Source: Clostridia bacterium
GTDB taxonomy: Bacteria > Bacillota > Clostridia > TANB77 > CAG-508
Direction: 5' to 3'
Assembly (NCBI GenBank): GCA_017512025.1
Contig: JAFWHH010000012.1
Span: forward strand, 186,001-250,000
DNA length: 64,000 nt
This document shows, piece by piece, positions 40,970 through 51,544 of this stretch. The translations under genes were made by a program, and so were the position numbers. Below the pieces are notes generated by a model. That model was not told the origin of the DNA. It did not search any database and saw only the letters and a program-made list of their open reading frames with translations. The number at the start of each line of letters is the position of its first letter. Positions within the stretch are counted from its first letter, which is position 1.

Positions 40970-42045
40970 AAAAAATAGGAATTTTAACGCATCACTATAT
41001 ACATAACTATGGGGCATTCCTACAAGGGTATTCACTACAAGAAGCATTAAAAGAGCTATATCCTAATGATGATGTATATATGATTGATTACGTTAATAAA
41101 AAACATGCTATTAAAAATACATTAGGATGGTTCAGATATAATCCTAAAAAAGATTCACTAAAATCTTATATACAAAAAACAAAAATTCCAAAGATATTTA
41201 AGGGAATACAAAAAAAATATTACAATCTTACAACTAGAGTACATAATGTTAATGAACTTAATGAGTTAGGATTAGATGCTATAGTAGTTGGAAGTGATGA
41301 AGTATGGCACTATGAAGACATAGCGAAACATCCAATGAAATTTGGTTATGGTGTAAAAGTAGACAAGCTAATATCTTATGCGCCAAGTACAGGAAGTTCT
41401 AATGTAAATGAAAACATACCAGATTACGTTAAAGAAGGTATGAAAAATTTTACAGCTTTATCAGCAAGAGATGATAATGCCGAAACATTAATAAGAAATG
41501 TATTAGGGAAAGAAGCAACTAGAGTTTTAGATCCAACTCTTTTATATGAATTTCCCGAATATAAGAGTAAATTTGTTGATTATATAAAATCACAAAAATA
41601 TATTCTAATGTACTATTGTGATAATTTGCCAGAAAGTATAAAAGAGAAAATAGTTGAGTATGCCGAGAAAAATGGATTTAAAATATTCGGAGCAGGTGAA
41701 TATAAAAAATGGTTCACAGAAACATTTGTTGATATTGATCCATTTGAATGGGTAGAGATGTTTAGAAATGCACAACTCGTATTTACAGGAACTTTCCATG
41801 GTACAGTTTTTTCAATAAAGAGCAGAAAGAATTTCTACGCATATTTAACAAATCCAAGTAGAGTTAAAAAAGTATGTTCTCTATTAAAGCAATTCAAGAT
41901 AGACAATAGAATAATAACAGTGCAAAATTGGAAGTTAATATTTGAAAGCATGGAAGATAATATTAATTATAATGATGTTTTTCAAAATATTGAGATTGAA
42001 AAAGAAAAGAGCTTAGAGTACATAAAAAAAAGTATTAATAATTAA
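40966..42045 (+). CDS. Polysaccharide pyruvyl transferase (copy 1)
   Basis: This 359-aa protein of the CsaB/WcaK family puts ketal pyruvate on a sugar. KIGILTHHYIHNYGAFLQGY, AIVVGSDEVWHYEDI, LISYAPSTGSSN, LSARDDNAETLI and VFTGTFHGTVFSIKSRKNF follow the family order. The 4-base overlap with the upstream glycosyltransferase suggests coupled translation. Confidence 0.9.
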   Translation: MKKIGILTHHYIHNYGAFLQGYSLQEALKELYPNDDVYMIDYVNKKHAIKNTLGWFRYNPKKDSLKSYIQKTKIPKIFKGIQKKYYNLTTRVHNVNELNELGLDAIVVGSDEVWHYEDIAKHPMKFGYGVKVDKLISYAPSTGSSNVNENIPDYVKEGMKNFTALSARDDNAETLIRNVLGKEATRVLDPTLLYEFPEYKSKFVDYIKSQKYILMYYCDNLPESIKEKIVEYAEKNGFKIFGAGEYKKWFTETFVDIDPFEWVEMFRNAQLVFTGTFHGTVFSIKSRKNFYAYLTNPSRVKKVCSLLKQFKIDNRIITVQNWKLIFESMEDNINYNDVFQNIEIEKEKSLEYIKKSINN

Positions 42046-42054
42046 GGAGTTTAT

Positions 42055-43092
42055 ATGACAAATATAAAAAGTAAAAATCGTATTATTTGGATAGATATAG
42101 CTAAAGCTATATGTATTTTATTAGTTGTAATTACACATTCTTCGTACTGTAATGATATCTTTCGTGTGATATTTGAACCATTCTTCTTAGCATTATTTTT
42201 CTTTTTGTCTGGATATGTATATAGCGATAAATATGAGTTTAAAGATTTCTTGATAAAGAAAATAAAGACAATTATAGTACCATGGTTCATTTTTGGAGTT
42301 ATAAATATATTATTATCACAATGTTTTTCATTTAATACACACAAAAGTTTACAAGAAGAGTTCATTGGTATGATATGCCAAATTAGAGGGTTTAATGATG
42401 AGTGTTGGTTTTTAGCGTGTTTATTTATATCTTTCATACCATTTTACTTCATCATAAAGTGGTTTAAGGAAAAGAGCATATTAATCACATTTATACTATC
42501 TGTTTTCAGCATTATTTATTGCAAGTATGCAAGGATAAATTTATTTGGGTTGAATACGAATCATTTACCATGGCATATTCAAACAATTGGAATTGTAGAT
42601 TTTTTCTTAACGATTGGGTATTATTATAAGATAAAGTATGAAGTAATTATTAATAGATATATGAATTCAATTGGATTATTAGTAACAATGATAGTTTATA
42701 GTGCAATAGCATATGTAAATTATTGTTATACTAAAACAATAGTTTCTATTAATGCGTATAATGCCAATATATGTATATGGTATGTATTAAGTATTTTGGG
42801 AATTCTAGCTGCAGTGTATAGCATAAAAAAAATACCAAATAACAAGTTTCTAAGTTTTATTGGGACAAATAGCATTTTGTATTATTGTATGCATGGAAAA
42901 GTGTTGAGTATATTGGAAGCAATCCTAAGTAAAGTCGGAGTATATAATGTTGTATGTGGAAAGATTATAGGAGAAATTTTTTCCGTAGTAGGGATATCAA
43001 TTTGTGTTTCTATAATCCTAATTATCCCTTGTATTATAATTAACAAATATTTTCCATTTATTATAGGAAGAGAATATAAGAAAAGGAGTTAA
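42055..43092 (+). CDS. Acyltransferase family 3 membrane protein
   Basis: This 345-aa protein has about ten helices and an N-terminal RIIWIDIAKAICILLVVITH with the catalytic His, then FFLSGYVYSD, typical of OafA/WecH sugar O-acetylases. It probably acetylates a polysaccharide sugar, using cytosolic acetyl-CoA. Confidence 0.88.
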   Translation: MTNIKSKNRIIWIDIAKAICILLVVITHSSYCNDIFRVIFEPFFLALFFFLSGYVYSDKYEFKDFLIKKIKTIIVPWFIFGVINILLSQCFSFNTHKSLQEEFIGMICQIRGFNDECWFLACLFISFIPFYFIIKWFKEKSILITFILSVFSIIYCKYARINLFGLNTNHLPWHIQTIGIVDFFLTIGYYYKIKYEVIINRYMNSIGLLVTMIVYSAIAYVNYCYTKTIVSINAYNANICIWYVLSILGILAAVYSIKKIPNNKFLSFIGTNSILYYCMHGKVLSILEAILSKVGVYNVVCGKIIGEIFSVVGISICVSIILIIPCIIINKYFPFIIGREYKKRS

Positions 43093-43096
43093 CAAA

Positions 43097-44299
43097 ATGA
43101 AAATACTATATTCAGCATTCGAATGTAATCCATACAGAGGAAGCGAGGCCTTTTGTGGATGGTCATGGGTCATAAATATGAATAAATATCACGAGATATT
43201 TGTTATTACTAGAAATGAAAACAAGAAGGATATAGAAAAATTTTGTAAAGAAAATGATGTAAAAAATATCCACTTTTATTTTTGTGATGTTAGTGACAAA
43301 ATCAATCTGTACTACAAATATAATAAATTTTTTATGCAATATTATGTATTATGGCAGAATGCAGCGTATAAGATGGCAAAAAAAATTTGTGAAGTAAATG
43401 AAATAGATATAATACATCATATAACTCTAGGGGATTTTAGGGTTATAGGAAAGATGTGGAAGTTAAAAACTAACTTTGTATTTGGGCCATTAGGAGGTGC
43501 TCAATACATACCAAAATCGCTAAATAAATATTCAAAGGGTCACAAGCTAAATGAAGCATATAGAAAGATGATTAATTCATTTAAGATTATCGATTTTAGA
43601 TATAGAAAAGCAATAAAGAAAACAAAGAAGATATTTTGTGCTAATGAAGAAACTTTGAACTTTATGAATAGAATCACAAACGAAGAGAAATGTGAGTTGT
43701 TAACTGAAAATGGAATTAATGATATATATGTTCATGAAAAAAATGATTGTGAAAAGATACGAATTATTTGGTTGGGGAGAATTGTATATAGAAAGGGAAT
43801 AGAGTTTCTTATTGATTCGCTCAAGTATATTGAAACAAGTAAAAAATTCGAGATCTGTCTATACGGAAATGACCAGGGCAATGAGGTTAATAAACTAACA
43901 AAGAAAGCAAAAGAATTAGGTGTGGCAGATAAGATAAGCTTTTGTGGGAAGATTGAGCATACAGAAATCAATAAGATATATAATGATGCTGATTTTTTTG
44001 TATTCCCAAGTTTAAGAGAAACAACAGGAACAGTAATCTTTGAAGCATTATCACATGGATTACCAATTGTAGGATTAAACCAAAACGGACTAAAGTTAAT
44101 TGCAAACGAAAAATGTGCAATATTAGTTGATACTGACTGTGAGAATATACAGTTGCAATTTGGCAAGGCAATTCAAAGAATGATTGATGATGATAAGTTA
44201 AGAAAAGAATTGTCAAAAAATGCATATGATGAAATAAAAAAATATACATGGGAGAATAAGATTAAGAGTATTTCAAGATTATATGAAAAAATGCGTTAG
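43097..44299 (+). CDS. Glycosyltransferase family 4
   Basis: This 400-aa protein has KILYSAFECNPYRGSEAFCG in the acceptor domain and IRIIWLGRIVYRKGIEFLID, FVFPSLRETTGTVIFEALSH in the donor domain, with the Glu expected for a retaining GT4. The sugar is unknown. It is in the middle of the polysaccharide operon. Confidence 0.9.
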   Translation: MKILYSAFECNPYRGSEAFCGWSWVINMNKYHEIFVITRNENKKDIEKFCKENDVKNIHFYFCDVSDKINLYYKYNKFFMQYYVLWQNAAYKMAKKICEVNEIDIIHHITLGDFRVIGKMWKLKTNFVFGPLGGAQYIPKSLNKYSKGHKLNEAYRKMINSFKIIDFRYRKAIKKTKKIFCANEETLNFMNRITNEEKCELLTENGINDIYVHEKNDCEKIRIIWLGRIVYRKGIEFLIDSLKYIETSKKFEICLYGNDQGNEVNKLTKKAKELGVADKISFCGKIEHTEINKIYNDADFFVFPSLRETTGTVIFEALSHGLPIVGLNQNGLKLIANEKCAILVDTDCENIQLQFGKAIQRMIDDDKLRKELSKNAYDEIKKYTWENKIKSISRLYEKMR

Positions 44300-44310
44300 G
44301 AGAAAATGAA

Positions 44311-45498
44311 ATGAAAAAAATAAGTATTCATAAAATAATTGCAATGCTGACTATTCTTTTTCCAATAACTACTGTTCTTCAAGGTCTTGCTGTTTTTGAA
44401 AACATCAACAGAGTAATGATGTTTTTCTTAATAATTATTTTAGCCTTGAATATTTTGCTAGGGAAAATGGATATAAATGATGCATTTGTTATAACACTTA
44501 CTATTGTACTCTATACGTTTGCTTTTATTTATACAAAAAATAGTACAAGTATCAATTCAAAGTTTTATTATGTGGTATGGATTTTATATTTTTTGTATTT
44601 AAAAAAGAGTCATGAAAAACTGATGTTTGAATATGGAAAATTATCCAAAGCAATAAGAAGAGCTCTAATTATATGGAATATAGTAGTTATGGTATCAATG
44701 TTCTTTTCTACATCATATAGGAATGGTTTTTTTAGTCCCTTTGCCTGTGGAGAACATAGATTTGGAAGTTGTTGTTTAATAATAACTGCATTTAGTTATA
44801 TGTTAGTAATCAATACTAGAAAAAGAATAAATTTTATATACTGTATAGTACCTATATTGGGTATTTGTATGTGTGGTGCAAGAACATATTTAGCTGTATA
44901 TGTAATCTTTTTCTTATGTTTATTCTATTTAAATACAAAGAAAAAAATGCATTTTTATTTATTATTAATTCCAATGTTAGTATGTATATTCTTACTAATT
45001 AAGGTGAGTCCTGTCGGGGGGAAAATTGTCGATACATATAGCGAAGGGCATAGTGGATTTTTAGCTACGGTGACAAGTGGAAGATCAAAGTTTTGGGTTT
45101 ATGATATTCAGGCTTTTCTTAACTTGAGTTTCATGCAGCAATTTGTTGGTAATGGTTTTGACTTTGTATATAATGTCAACTTGGCTACTGTAAATAAGGC
45201 GTTTTGGGCACATAATGATTTTATAAATATATTGATGAATTTTGGATACATTGGATTAGTGCTATACTTCTATGTTTTATTTAAGTATAGTAATGCATTA
45301 ATTAAGAAACAGAAAATGAAAAGAATTCAGAGATATTCATTCTATGCAATCTGGCTTTTTAATGCATTTTTCAATATGGTATACACATATACTATTGCTA
45401 CATTAGCTATGCCATTTATATTGTTTGCATTAGGAAATGATTATTTTATTTTAAAGAAAAAATGGAGTGAAATGGAGCATGAAAATTTGGAAAATTAA
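44311..45498 (+). CDS. Polysaccharide polymerase (Wzy-like)
   Basis: This 395-aa protein has about ten membrane helices and a large outside loop after GGKIVDTYSEGHSGFLATVT with the Arg-rich TSGRSKFWVYDI and AFWAHNDFINILMNFGYIGLVLYF, as in O-antigen polymerases/ligases. It joins repeat units outside the membrane. Sequence conservation in this family is low, so the assignment rests on topology, the loop motif and context. Confidence 0.82.
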   Translation: MKKISIHKIIAMLTILFPITTVLQGLAVFENINRVMMFFLIIILALNILLGKMDINDAFVITLTIVLYTFAFIYTKNSTSINSKFYYVVWILYFLYLKKSHEKLMFEYGKLSKAIRRALIIWNIVVMVSMFFSTSYRNGFFSPFACGEHRFGSCCLIITAFSYMLVINTRKRINFIYCIVPILGICMCGARTYLAVYVIFFLCLFYLNTKKKMHFYLLLIPMLVCIFLLIKVSPVGGKIVDTYSEGHSGFLATVTSGRSKFWVYDIQAFLNLSFMQQFVGNGFDFVYNVNLATVNKAFWAHNDFINILMNFGYIGLVLYFYVLFKYSNALIKKQKMKRIQRYSFYAIWLFNAFFNMVYTYTIATLAMPFILFALGNDYFILKKKWSEMEHENLEN

Positions 45499-46663
45499 AC
45501 GAAGAATATATCAGCTTTATATTCTTTTCAAATATATAACTATTTGGTTGTTTGTTAAAATGTTTGAAAAAAAACTGATACAGAATTCGAAATATAAGAA
45601 TTTATGGATTGTATCCGAAAGAGGAAACGATGCAAGAGACAATGGGTATGTTTTTTTCAAATATTTAAAAGAAAATCACAAGGATATTAATACAAGATAT
45701 ATCATTAATTCTAAGTCTGTGGACTATAAAAAGATTGCACAATATGGTGAGACAATCGAATACGGGAGCATAGAACACTACATAGCAATAATATTAGCAA
45801 AAGTATTAATAAGCACACATATAATGGGATATACTCCACAAATGAACTTATTCATGTATTTAGATAAAGTAAAAAAATTAAAATTAAAAGGAAAAAAAGT
45901 ATTTTTACAACATGGAATAATTAAAGATAAAATGAATTTAAAAAGTAGCCTTGATTTATTTGTTTCTGGTGCGGAAAGGGAATACAGTTTTTTAATTGAG
46001 ACATATCCGCAGTACAGGAGTTCAATAAAAAATACTGGTCTTGCGAGATATGATTTTCTTAAGCAAGAGGAATGCAAAAAACAGATTTTAATAATGCCAA
46101 CGTGGAGACTTTATTTAAGTGATTGTAAAGATATTACACCATATGATTATTTTCGTTGTTATAATGATCTTTTAAATGACGATAACATTATAGAACTTTT
46201 AGATAAAAATGGATATGAATTACTTTTTTATCCGCATTATGAAATGCAAAAATTTTTAGGTAAGTATAATACAAAGAGACCAGATATAATAAAAATTGCA
46301 AAATTTGAAGATTATGATGTTCAAAGGTTATTAATAGAATCAAGTATACTGATTACAGATTTTTCAAGCGTTTTTTTTGATTTTGCATACATGAGGAAAC
46401 CGATTATATATTATCAATTTGATGAAGAAAAATATAGAGAGACACAATATCAAGAAGGATATTTTGATTATAGAAGAGATGGCTTTGGAAGAGTTGTTAA
46501 ACAAAGAGAAGAGCTTATTGTTGAATTAGATAAAATACTAAAAAATAATTCTTGTATTCAGGATGACTACAAAAGAAGAATAGATGGATTTTTTGGAAAT
46601 AAGAGCATTGTTAAGAATTGTGACAAAATATATAACGAAATAATTAAACTATTCTATAATTAA
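45479..46663 (+). CDS. CDP-glycerol:polyglycerophosphate glycerophosphotransferase-like
   Basis: This is a 394-aa protein. KKVFLQHGIIKDKMNL, SGAEREYSFLIETYPQY, IKNTGLARYDFL, FYPHYEMQKFL and LITDFSSVFFDFAYMRKPIIYY match TagB/TagF-type enzymes, which add glycerol-phosphate to glycans. Start 45479 (upstream GGAG at 45464-45467) is preferred, although a GTG at 45467 is possible. It overlaps the polymerase gene by 20 bases. Confidence 0.88.
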   Translation: MKIWKIKRRIYQLYILFKYITIWLFVKMFEKKLIQNSKYKNLWIVSERGNDARDNGYVFFKYLKENHKDINTRYIINSKSVDYKKIAQYGETIEYGSIEHYIAIILAKVLISTHIMGYTPQMNLFMYLDKVKKLKLKGKKVFLQHGIIKDKMNLKSSLDLFVSGAEREYSFLIETYPQYRSSIKNTGLARYDFLKQEECKKQILIMPTWRLYLSDCKDITPYDYFRCYNDLLNDDNIIELLDKNGYELLFYPHYEMQKFLGKYNTKRPDIIKIAKFEDYDVQRLLIESSILITDFSSVFFDFAYMRKPIIYYQFDEEKYRETQYQEGYFDYRRDGFGRVVKQREELIVELDKILKNNSCIQDDYKRRIDGFFGNKSIVKNCDKIYNEIIKLFYN

Positions 46664-46673
46664 AGGAGAAAAA

Positions 46674-47768
46674 ATGAAGAAAAACTTAAAGATTGGAATA
46701 ATAACTATTAATGATAATAATAATTATGGAAACAGATTACAGAATTACGCAGTTCAAGAGACTATTAGAAAAATGGGAAAATACGATGTAATAACGCTAA
46801 AGAATAGTCCGAGGTTTAATAATAGGTGTGGAATAATTAATTTTTTTAAAAAGATAATTGCCCATTTATATTCTAATATACGTAAATGGATAAAAGATAA
46901 TAAAAATAGAAGAAAATGTTTTAAAGATTTTAACAAAAAAATTAGGTTTTCTAAAAGAATAAAAACTATATATTCGAAGCTAGACAATGAGTACGATTTC
47001 TTTGTAGCTGGAAGCGACCAAATATGGAAACCTACGTACGGAAGAATGAGCCAAATGGATTTATTAGCTTTTGCGACACCATACAAGCGATTATCTTTTT
47101 CAGCAAGTTTTGGTGTAGAAAGTTTATCAGCATCAGAAAAGATTCTTGCTAAAAAAGAGCTAGAAAAGTTTAATGCAATCTCTGTGCGTGAGGAAGCTGG
47201 AAAAAAGATAGTCGATGATTTAGACATAGGGAAAAAAGTAGAAGTGTTGATTGATCCAACCATGATGCTAGATAGTTGTGAGTGGGAAAAGGTTATGAAA
47301 AAACCTGCAAAACTAGAATCAAAAAGATATGTTTTAACATATTTTTTAGGTAATATGTCAGAAGAAAAAGAAAATGAGATTAAAAGATTCGCTAAAAAAC
47401 ACGACTGTGATATTATTAATTTACTAAATAAAGACGATATATTTTATGAAACTGGGCCAAGTGAATTTTTATATTTAGAGAAAAATGCGTTTTTAATATG
47501 TACCGATTCGTTCCATTCATGTGTTTTTTCAATTTTATTCGATAGACCATTTGTTGTGTTTGAACGTGAAGGGAATATTGTAAACATGAATTCTAGGATT
47601 GATACATTATTGTCTAAATTCGAGTTAGAGAGCAAAAGATATAATGGAAGTATCTCAGATGAATATTTGAGCTGCGATTATATACATGTTAAGGAAATAC
47701 TAAAAAAAGAAAAAGAAAAAACAGAATGCTTTTTAAGAAGAGCATTGAATATTAAGGATGGTATATAA
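46674..47768 (+). CDS. Polysaccharide pyruvyl transferase (copy 2)
   Basis: This is a 364-aa protein. IGIITINDNNNYGNRLQNYA, FFVAGSDQIWKPTYG, LSFSASFGVESLS, ISVREEAGKKIVDDL, VLIDPTMMLD and LICTDSFHSCVFSILFDRPF match the family. It is only distantly related to copy 1, so the two probably modify different sugars. Confidence 0.9.
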   Translation: MKKNLKIGIITINDNNNYGNRLQNYAVQETIRKMGKYDVITLKNSPRFNNRCGIINFFKKIIAHLYSNIRKWIKDNKNRRKCFKDFNKKIRFSKRIKTIYSKLDNEYDFFVAGSDQIWKPTYGRMSQMDLLAFATPYKRLSFSASFGVESLSASEKILAKKELEKFNAISVREEAGKKIVDDLDIGKKVEVLIDPTMMLDSCEWEKVMKKPAKLESKRYVLTYFLGNMSEEKENEIKRFAKKHDCDIINLLNKDDIFYETGPSEFLYLEKNAFLICTDSFHSCVFSILFDRPFVVFEREGNIVNMNSRIDTLLSKFELESKRYNGSISDEYLSCDYIHVKEILKKEKEKTECFLRRALNIKDGI

Positions 47769-47769
47769 A

Positions 47770-49296
47770 ATGAAAGAGAGAAACCAAGTAAAAGCTGGGG
47801 CAATATTATCATATTTATCTTTATTTATAAATAATTTTTTAGGATTGGTATATACACCATTTTTATTATCAAAATTAGGACAATCTGAATATGGATTATA
47901 CTCATTAGTTACTCAAATTATTGGATATTTAACTGTGTTAGATTTAGGGTTTGGTAATGCAATTGTTGTATATACGGCAAAGTATAAAGCTAAAGGCGAA
48001 AAAGAAAAAGAAGCGAGACTTAATGGAATGTTTATAGCAATTTTCTGTATTATTGGTTTTATTGCTAGCATAATTGGTTTAATCTTATACTTTAATGTTA
48101 ATCAATTATTTGGTGCGACAATGACTGCAGATGAAATTAGTAAGGCAAAGATTATGATGTTAATTCTAACATTCAATTTAGCTATAACATTTCCTTTTTC
48201 TGTATTTAGTTCAATTGTTACAGCATATGAACGTTTTGTATTTGCAAAAGTACGTACAATTATTAGAAACTTGTTAATGCCAATTATAATGATTCCATTA
48301 CTAATGATGGGATATAAGGCAGTTGCAATGGTTGTTGTTGTTACAATTTTAAATATATATATTCTTGCTTCAAATACAATGTATTGCTTTAGAAAATTGC
48401 ATATCAAAATTAAATTTGGAAAATTTGATATGAGATTACTAAAAGAAATATTTGCATATTCATTTTTTATTTTTCTTGCTGTACTTGTTGACAAAGTCAA
48501 TTGGAGTGTAGATCAATTTGTTTTAGGTGCGGTAGCAGGTACAATTGCTGTATCATTATATGCAGTTGCAGCGCATTTTAACAACATATACCTATCTTTT
48601 TCGGGTGCAATAAATGGTCTGTTATTACCGAAAGTAAGTAAGATGGTTGCAAGAGAAGAATCAAACGAAGAGATTAGCAAGTTATTTATTAAAACAGGAA
48701 GATTACAGTTTATTGTTATGGCACTTGTTATAACAGGATTTGTTTTATTTGGTAAACAGTTTGTTCTTTTGTGGGCAGGTAAAGACTATATAACATCATA
48801 TTATATAGCTTGCATATTGATGATTCCAGTTACAATTCCGTTAATACAAAATGTTGGTATAAGTATACTACAAGCCAAAAATCTACATAAGTTTAGATCA
48901 GTTTTATATGCAGTTATAGCTGTTGCTAATATTGGTGTAAGTATACCACTAGCTAAAGCACTCGGAGGAGTTGGTTCTGCAATAGGAACAGCAGCATCAC
49001 TGATAATTGGTAATGGTATTATAATTAATATATATTATTATAAAAAGGCTAAGATAAATATTATTGAGTTCTGGAAACAGATTATTAAGATGACAATACC
49101 AATTGTTCCATTGGCAGTTGTAGCATTCTTTGTTTTGAAGTATGTTTCTCTAACTAGATGGATTACATTAGGAATTGGTGCAGCAGTATATGCTGGATTA
49201 TATGCAATAATAGCATATTTCTTCATGATGAATTCTTATGAAAAGGATTTATTTTTAAAACCATTAGGTAAAGTCTTAAAAAAGATAAAGAAGTAA
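47770..49296 (+). CDS. Wzx-type oligosaccharide flippase 1
   Basis: This 508-aa protein has about fourteen helices, starting KERNQVKAGAILSYLSLFIN and YGLYSLVTQIIGYLTVLDLGFG, the pattern of polysaccharide flippases of the MOP superfamily. It moves lipid-linked units outward. Start 47770 follows AAGGATGG (47754-47761); a more upstream ATG overlaps the preceding gene. Confidence 0.9.
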   Translation: MKERNQVKAGAILSYLSLFINNFLGLVYTPFLLSKLGQSEYGLYSLVTQIIGYLTVLDLGFGNAIVVYTAKYKAKGEKEKEARLNGMFIAIFCIIGFIASIIGLILYFNVNQLFGATMTADEISKAKIMMLILTFNLAITFPFSVFSSIVTAYERFVFAKVRTIIRNLLMPIIMIPLLMMGYKAVAMVVVVTILNIYILASNTMYCFRKLHIKIKFGKFDMRLLKEIFAYSFFIFLAVLVDKVNWSVDQFVLGAVAGTIAVSLYAVAAHFNNIYLSFSGAINGLLLPKVSKMVAREESNEEISKLFIKTGRLQFIVMALVITGFVLFGKQFVLLWAGKDYITSYYIACILMIPVTIPLIQNVGISILQAKNLHKFRSVLYAVIAVANIGVSIPLAKALGGVGSAIGTAASLIIGNGIIINIYYYKKAKINIIEFWKQIIKMTIPIVPLAVVAFFVLKYVSLTRWITLGIGAAVYAGLYAIIAYFFMMNSYEKDLFLKPLGKVLKKIKK

Positions 49297-49316
49297 AATT
49301 AATCGGAGAGAATAAT

Positions 49317-50477
49317 ATGATTAATGTAGATGATAAAATTAGCTGTTGTGGATGCCAAGCATGTTACAACATATGTCCTAAAGGGGCCATTGAAATGGTG
49401 GAGGATGAAAAAGGATTTAAATATCCTAAGGTAGATAATGAAAAATGTATTAATTGTGGTCTATGTGAAAAAGCATGTCCGATGTTAAATGAAGCTAAGA
49501 GAGAGAATAATCCAAGAGCATTTGCTTGTATGAATAAGGATGAAGAGATTCGTAAACAAAGTACATCTGGTGGAATATTTACTTTATTAGCTACTGCTAT
49601 TATTAATGATGGTGGTGTAGTATTTGGGGCTTGCTTTGATGAAGACTTTGGAGTACATCATACATATTGTGAGAAAATAGAAGATTTAGGTCAATATAGA
49701 AGCTCTAAATATCTACAAAGTGATATTGGATTATCATATAAGAATGCTAAAGAGTTTCTTGATCAAGGTAGAAAAGTATTATTTACAGGGACACCTTGTC
49801 ATATTGAAGCTTTAAAGAGCTTCCTTGGAAAAGATTATGATAATCTATACTTACAAGATATCATATGTCATGGAGTACCATCTCCATTAGTATGGGATAA
49901 GTATAGAGCATATAGAGAAGAAATAGCCTCTTCTAAGACAAGTAGTATGTCTTTTAGAAGTAAAAAAGATACAACCTGGTCTTCATACAATGTTGATTTT
50001 GAATTTAAGGATGGCAGTGAATATAAAAAGTATCACAAATATGACGCATATATGAGAGCATTTCTAAAGCATTTAAGTTTACGTGAAGCATGTACTGAAT
50101 GTAAATTTAAAAGGAATAATCGTTTTTCAGATATAACATTAGCTGATTTTTGGGGAATAAAAAATGTTAAACCAGAAATGGATGATGGTAAAGGAACTTC
50201 ACTAGTAATTGTTAATTCAAAAAAAGGTCAAGAACTATTCGATAAAATTAACGATTTGATGGTTTGTGAAGAAGTTGAATTTGATAAAGCTATAGCTGGT
50301 AATCCAAGCTTTAATACAACATCAAAAGCTAATCCAAATAGCGATAAATTCTTTTCTGAATTGAAAAACGGAGGGGACTTTGAGAGCTTAGCTAACAAAT
50401 ATGCTCCAAAATCATCAACTATTACAAAGATGAAAAGAAAAGTTAAGGGGATTATAAAAAAAGTACTAAAAAAGTAA
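49317..50477 (+). CDS. Coenzyme F420 hydrogenase/dehydrogenase beta-like iron-sulfur protein (copy 2)
   Basis: This 386-aa protein has two 4Fe-4S motifs CCGCQACYNICP and CINCGLCEKACP, then STSGGIFTLLATAIINDGG, FTGTPCHIEAL, DIICHGVPSPLVW and FSDITLADFWGIKN. It has the same architecture as copy 1 and ends in a Lys-rich basic tail. It closes the first part of the locus before a hairpin. Confidence 0.88.
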   Translation: MINVDDKISCCGCQACYNICPKGAIEMVEDEKGFKYPKVDNEKCINCGLCEKACPMLNEAKRENNPRAFACMNKDEEIRKQSTSGGIFTLLATAIINDGGVVFGACFDEDFGVHHTYCEKIEDLGQYRSSKYLQSDIGLSYKNAKEFLDQGRKVLFTGTPCHIEALKSFLGKDYDNLYLQDIICHGVPSPLVWDKYRAYREEIASSKTSSMSFRSKKDTTWSSYNVDFEFKDGSEYKKYHKYDAYMRAFLKHLSLREACTECKFKRNNRFSDITLADFWGIKNVKPEMDDGKGTSLVIVNSKKGQELFDKINDLMVCEEVEFDKAIAGNPSFNTTSKANPNSDKFFSELKNGGDFESLANKYAPKSSTITKMKRKVKGIIKKVLKK

Positions 50478-50486
50478 TATATCTAT

Positions 50487-50528
50487 AAAACGTCGAAATG
50501 TGCTGAAAATAGTACATTTCGACGTTTT
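50487..50528 (+). terminator. Strong hairpin after copy 2
   Basis: AAAACGTCGAAATGT (50487-50501) and ACATTTCGACGTTTT (50514-50528) form a 15-bp stem. No T-tract follows, but A/T pairs close the base. The arm core GTCGAAAT recurs in intergenic hairpins near 59101. Confidence 0.65.
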
Positions 50529-50566
50529 AATAAAAAGAAATAATATGAAAAGGGAGGTGTGCATAC

Positions 50567-51544
50567 ATGCAAGATGATTGTTTGATTTCAATTATTATTC
50601 CTGTATATAATGTTAAGGATTATATTAGACAATGTATTGATTCAGTAATTAAACAAACATATAAAAACATTGAAATTATCATTGTAGATGATCAGTCTAA
50701 TGATGGTTCTGGGGAAATATGTGATGAATATAAATTAATTGATAATAGAATTGTTGTTGTACATCAAGCACATCAAGGTTTATCATCCGCAAGAAATACA
50801 GGATTAGATATATGTAAAGGCAAATATATATGTTTTGTTGATTCAGATGATTATATATTACTAGATTATATTGAGAAGCTTTATAATGCTATAAATAATA
50901 ATGATGTAAAGATTTCTATATGCGGTATTTCAGATTTATGTAAAAGCGGTGAGATGAAATCATCAAACATGAAAGAGTATAAAAATGTATGTAAGAGAAA
51001 AGACCTTCTCAAAGATTGTTTGATTAATGGGGCTGTATGGAATAAAATGTATGAATCGTCCATTTGGAAAGATTTAAGATTTGATGTTGGCAAGCTCTAT
51101 GAAGATTTATTTATTATGTATAAGATAATGTATAATGATGGTTGGGTTTCTGTTGTTAAAGAAGATTTATATGTATATAGAAAAAGAGATGATAGTATTA
51201 CAGGTAAGAAGTTTGACTTAGAGAGAATGAGTGATTTTATCGAGGCAAGCGAAAATAGAGTAAATTTCTTTAGAAATAAAGAGCCTGATTTCTACTGCAT
51301 GTGCTTGATAGAATTAATTAATAAACTAAACAGAGAGTATGGTAGAACATATAAATTTGATAAGAAGAAATATAAAGGTCAATTAGAGAAAATGCACGAT
51401 AGAGCAAGGGAAGCATATAAAGAGTATCTATCATGTAAGACTGGTAACCATAACTGCAGTATAAAGAATACAATGTTTATATTTATGCCAAATGTTGTTT
51501 CTCGATTAAAGATACTTAAATCATATTTAAGGAGGAGTAGATAA
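50567..51544 (+). CDS. Glycosyltransferase family 2
   Basis: This 325-aa GT-A enzyme has ISIIIPVYNVKDYIRQCIDS, IIIVDDQSNDGSGEICDEY, GLSSARNTGLDICKGKYICF and FVDSDDY, with the DxD-like SDD metal site. The sugar is unknown. RBS AGGGAGG; it abuts the flippase gene that follows. Confidence 0.92.
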   Translation: MQDDCLISIIIPVYNVKDYIRQCIDSVIKQTYKNIEIIIVDDQSNDGSGEICDEYKLIDNRIVVVHQAHQGLSSARNTGLDICKGKYICFVDSDDYILLDYIEKLYNAINNNDVKISICGISDLCKSGEMKSSNMKEYKNVCKRKDLLKDCLINGAVWNKMYESSIWKDLRFDVGKLYEDLFIMYKIMYNDGWVSVVKEDLYVYRKRDDSITGKKFDLERMSDFIEASENRVNFFRNKEPDFYCMCLIELINKLNREYGRTYKFDKKKYKGQLEKMHDRAREAYKEYLSCKTGNHNCSIKNTMFIFMPNVVSRLKILKSYLRRSR

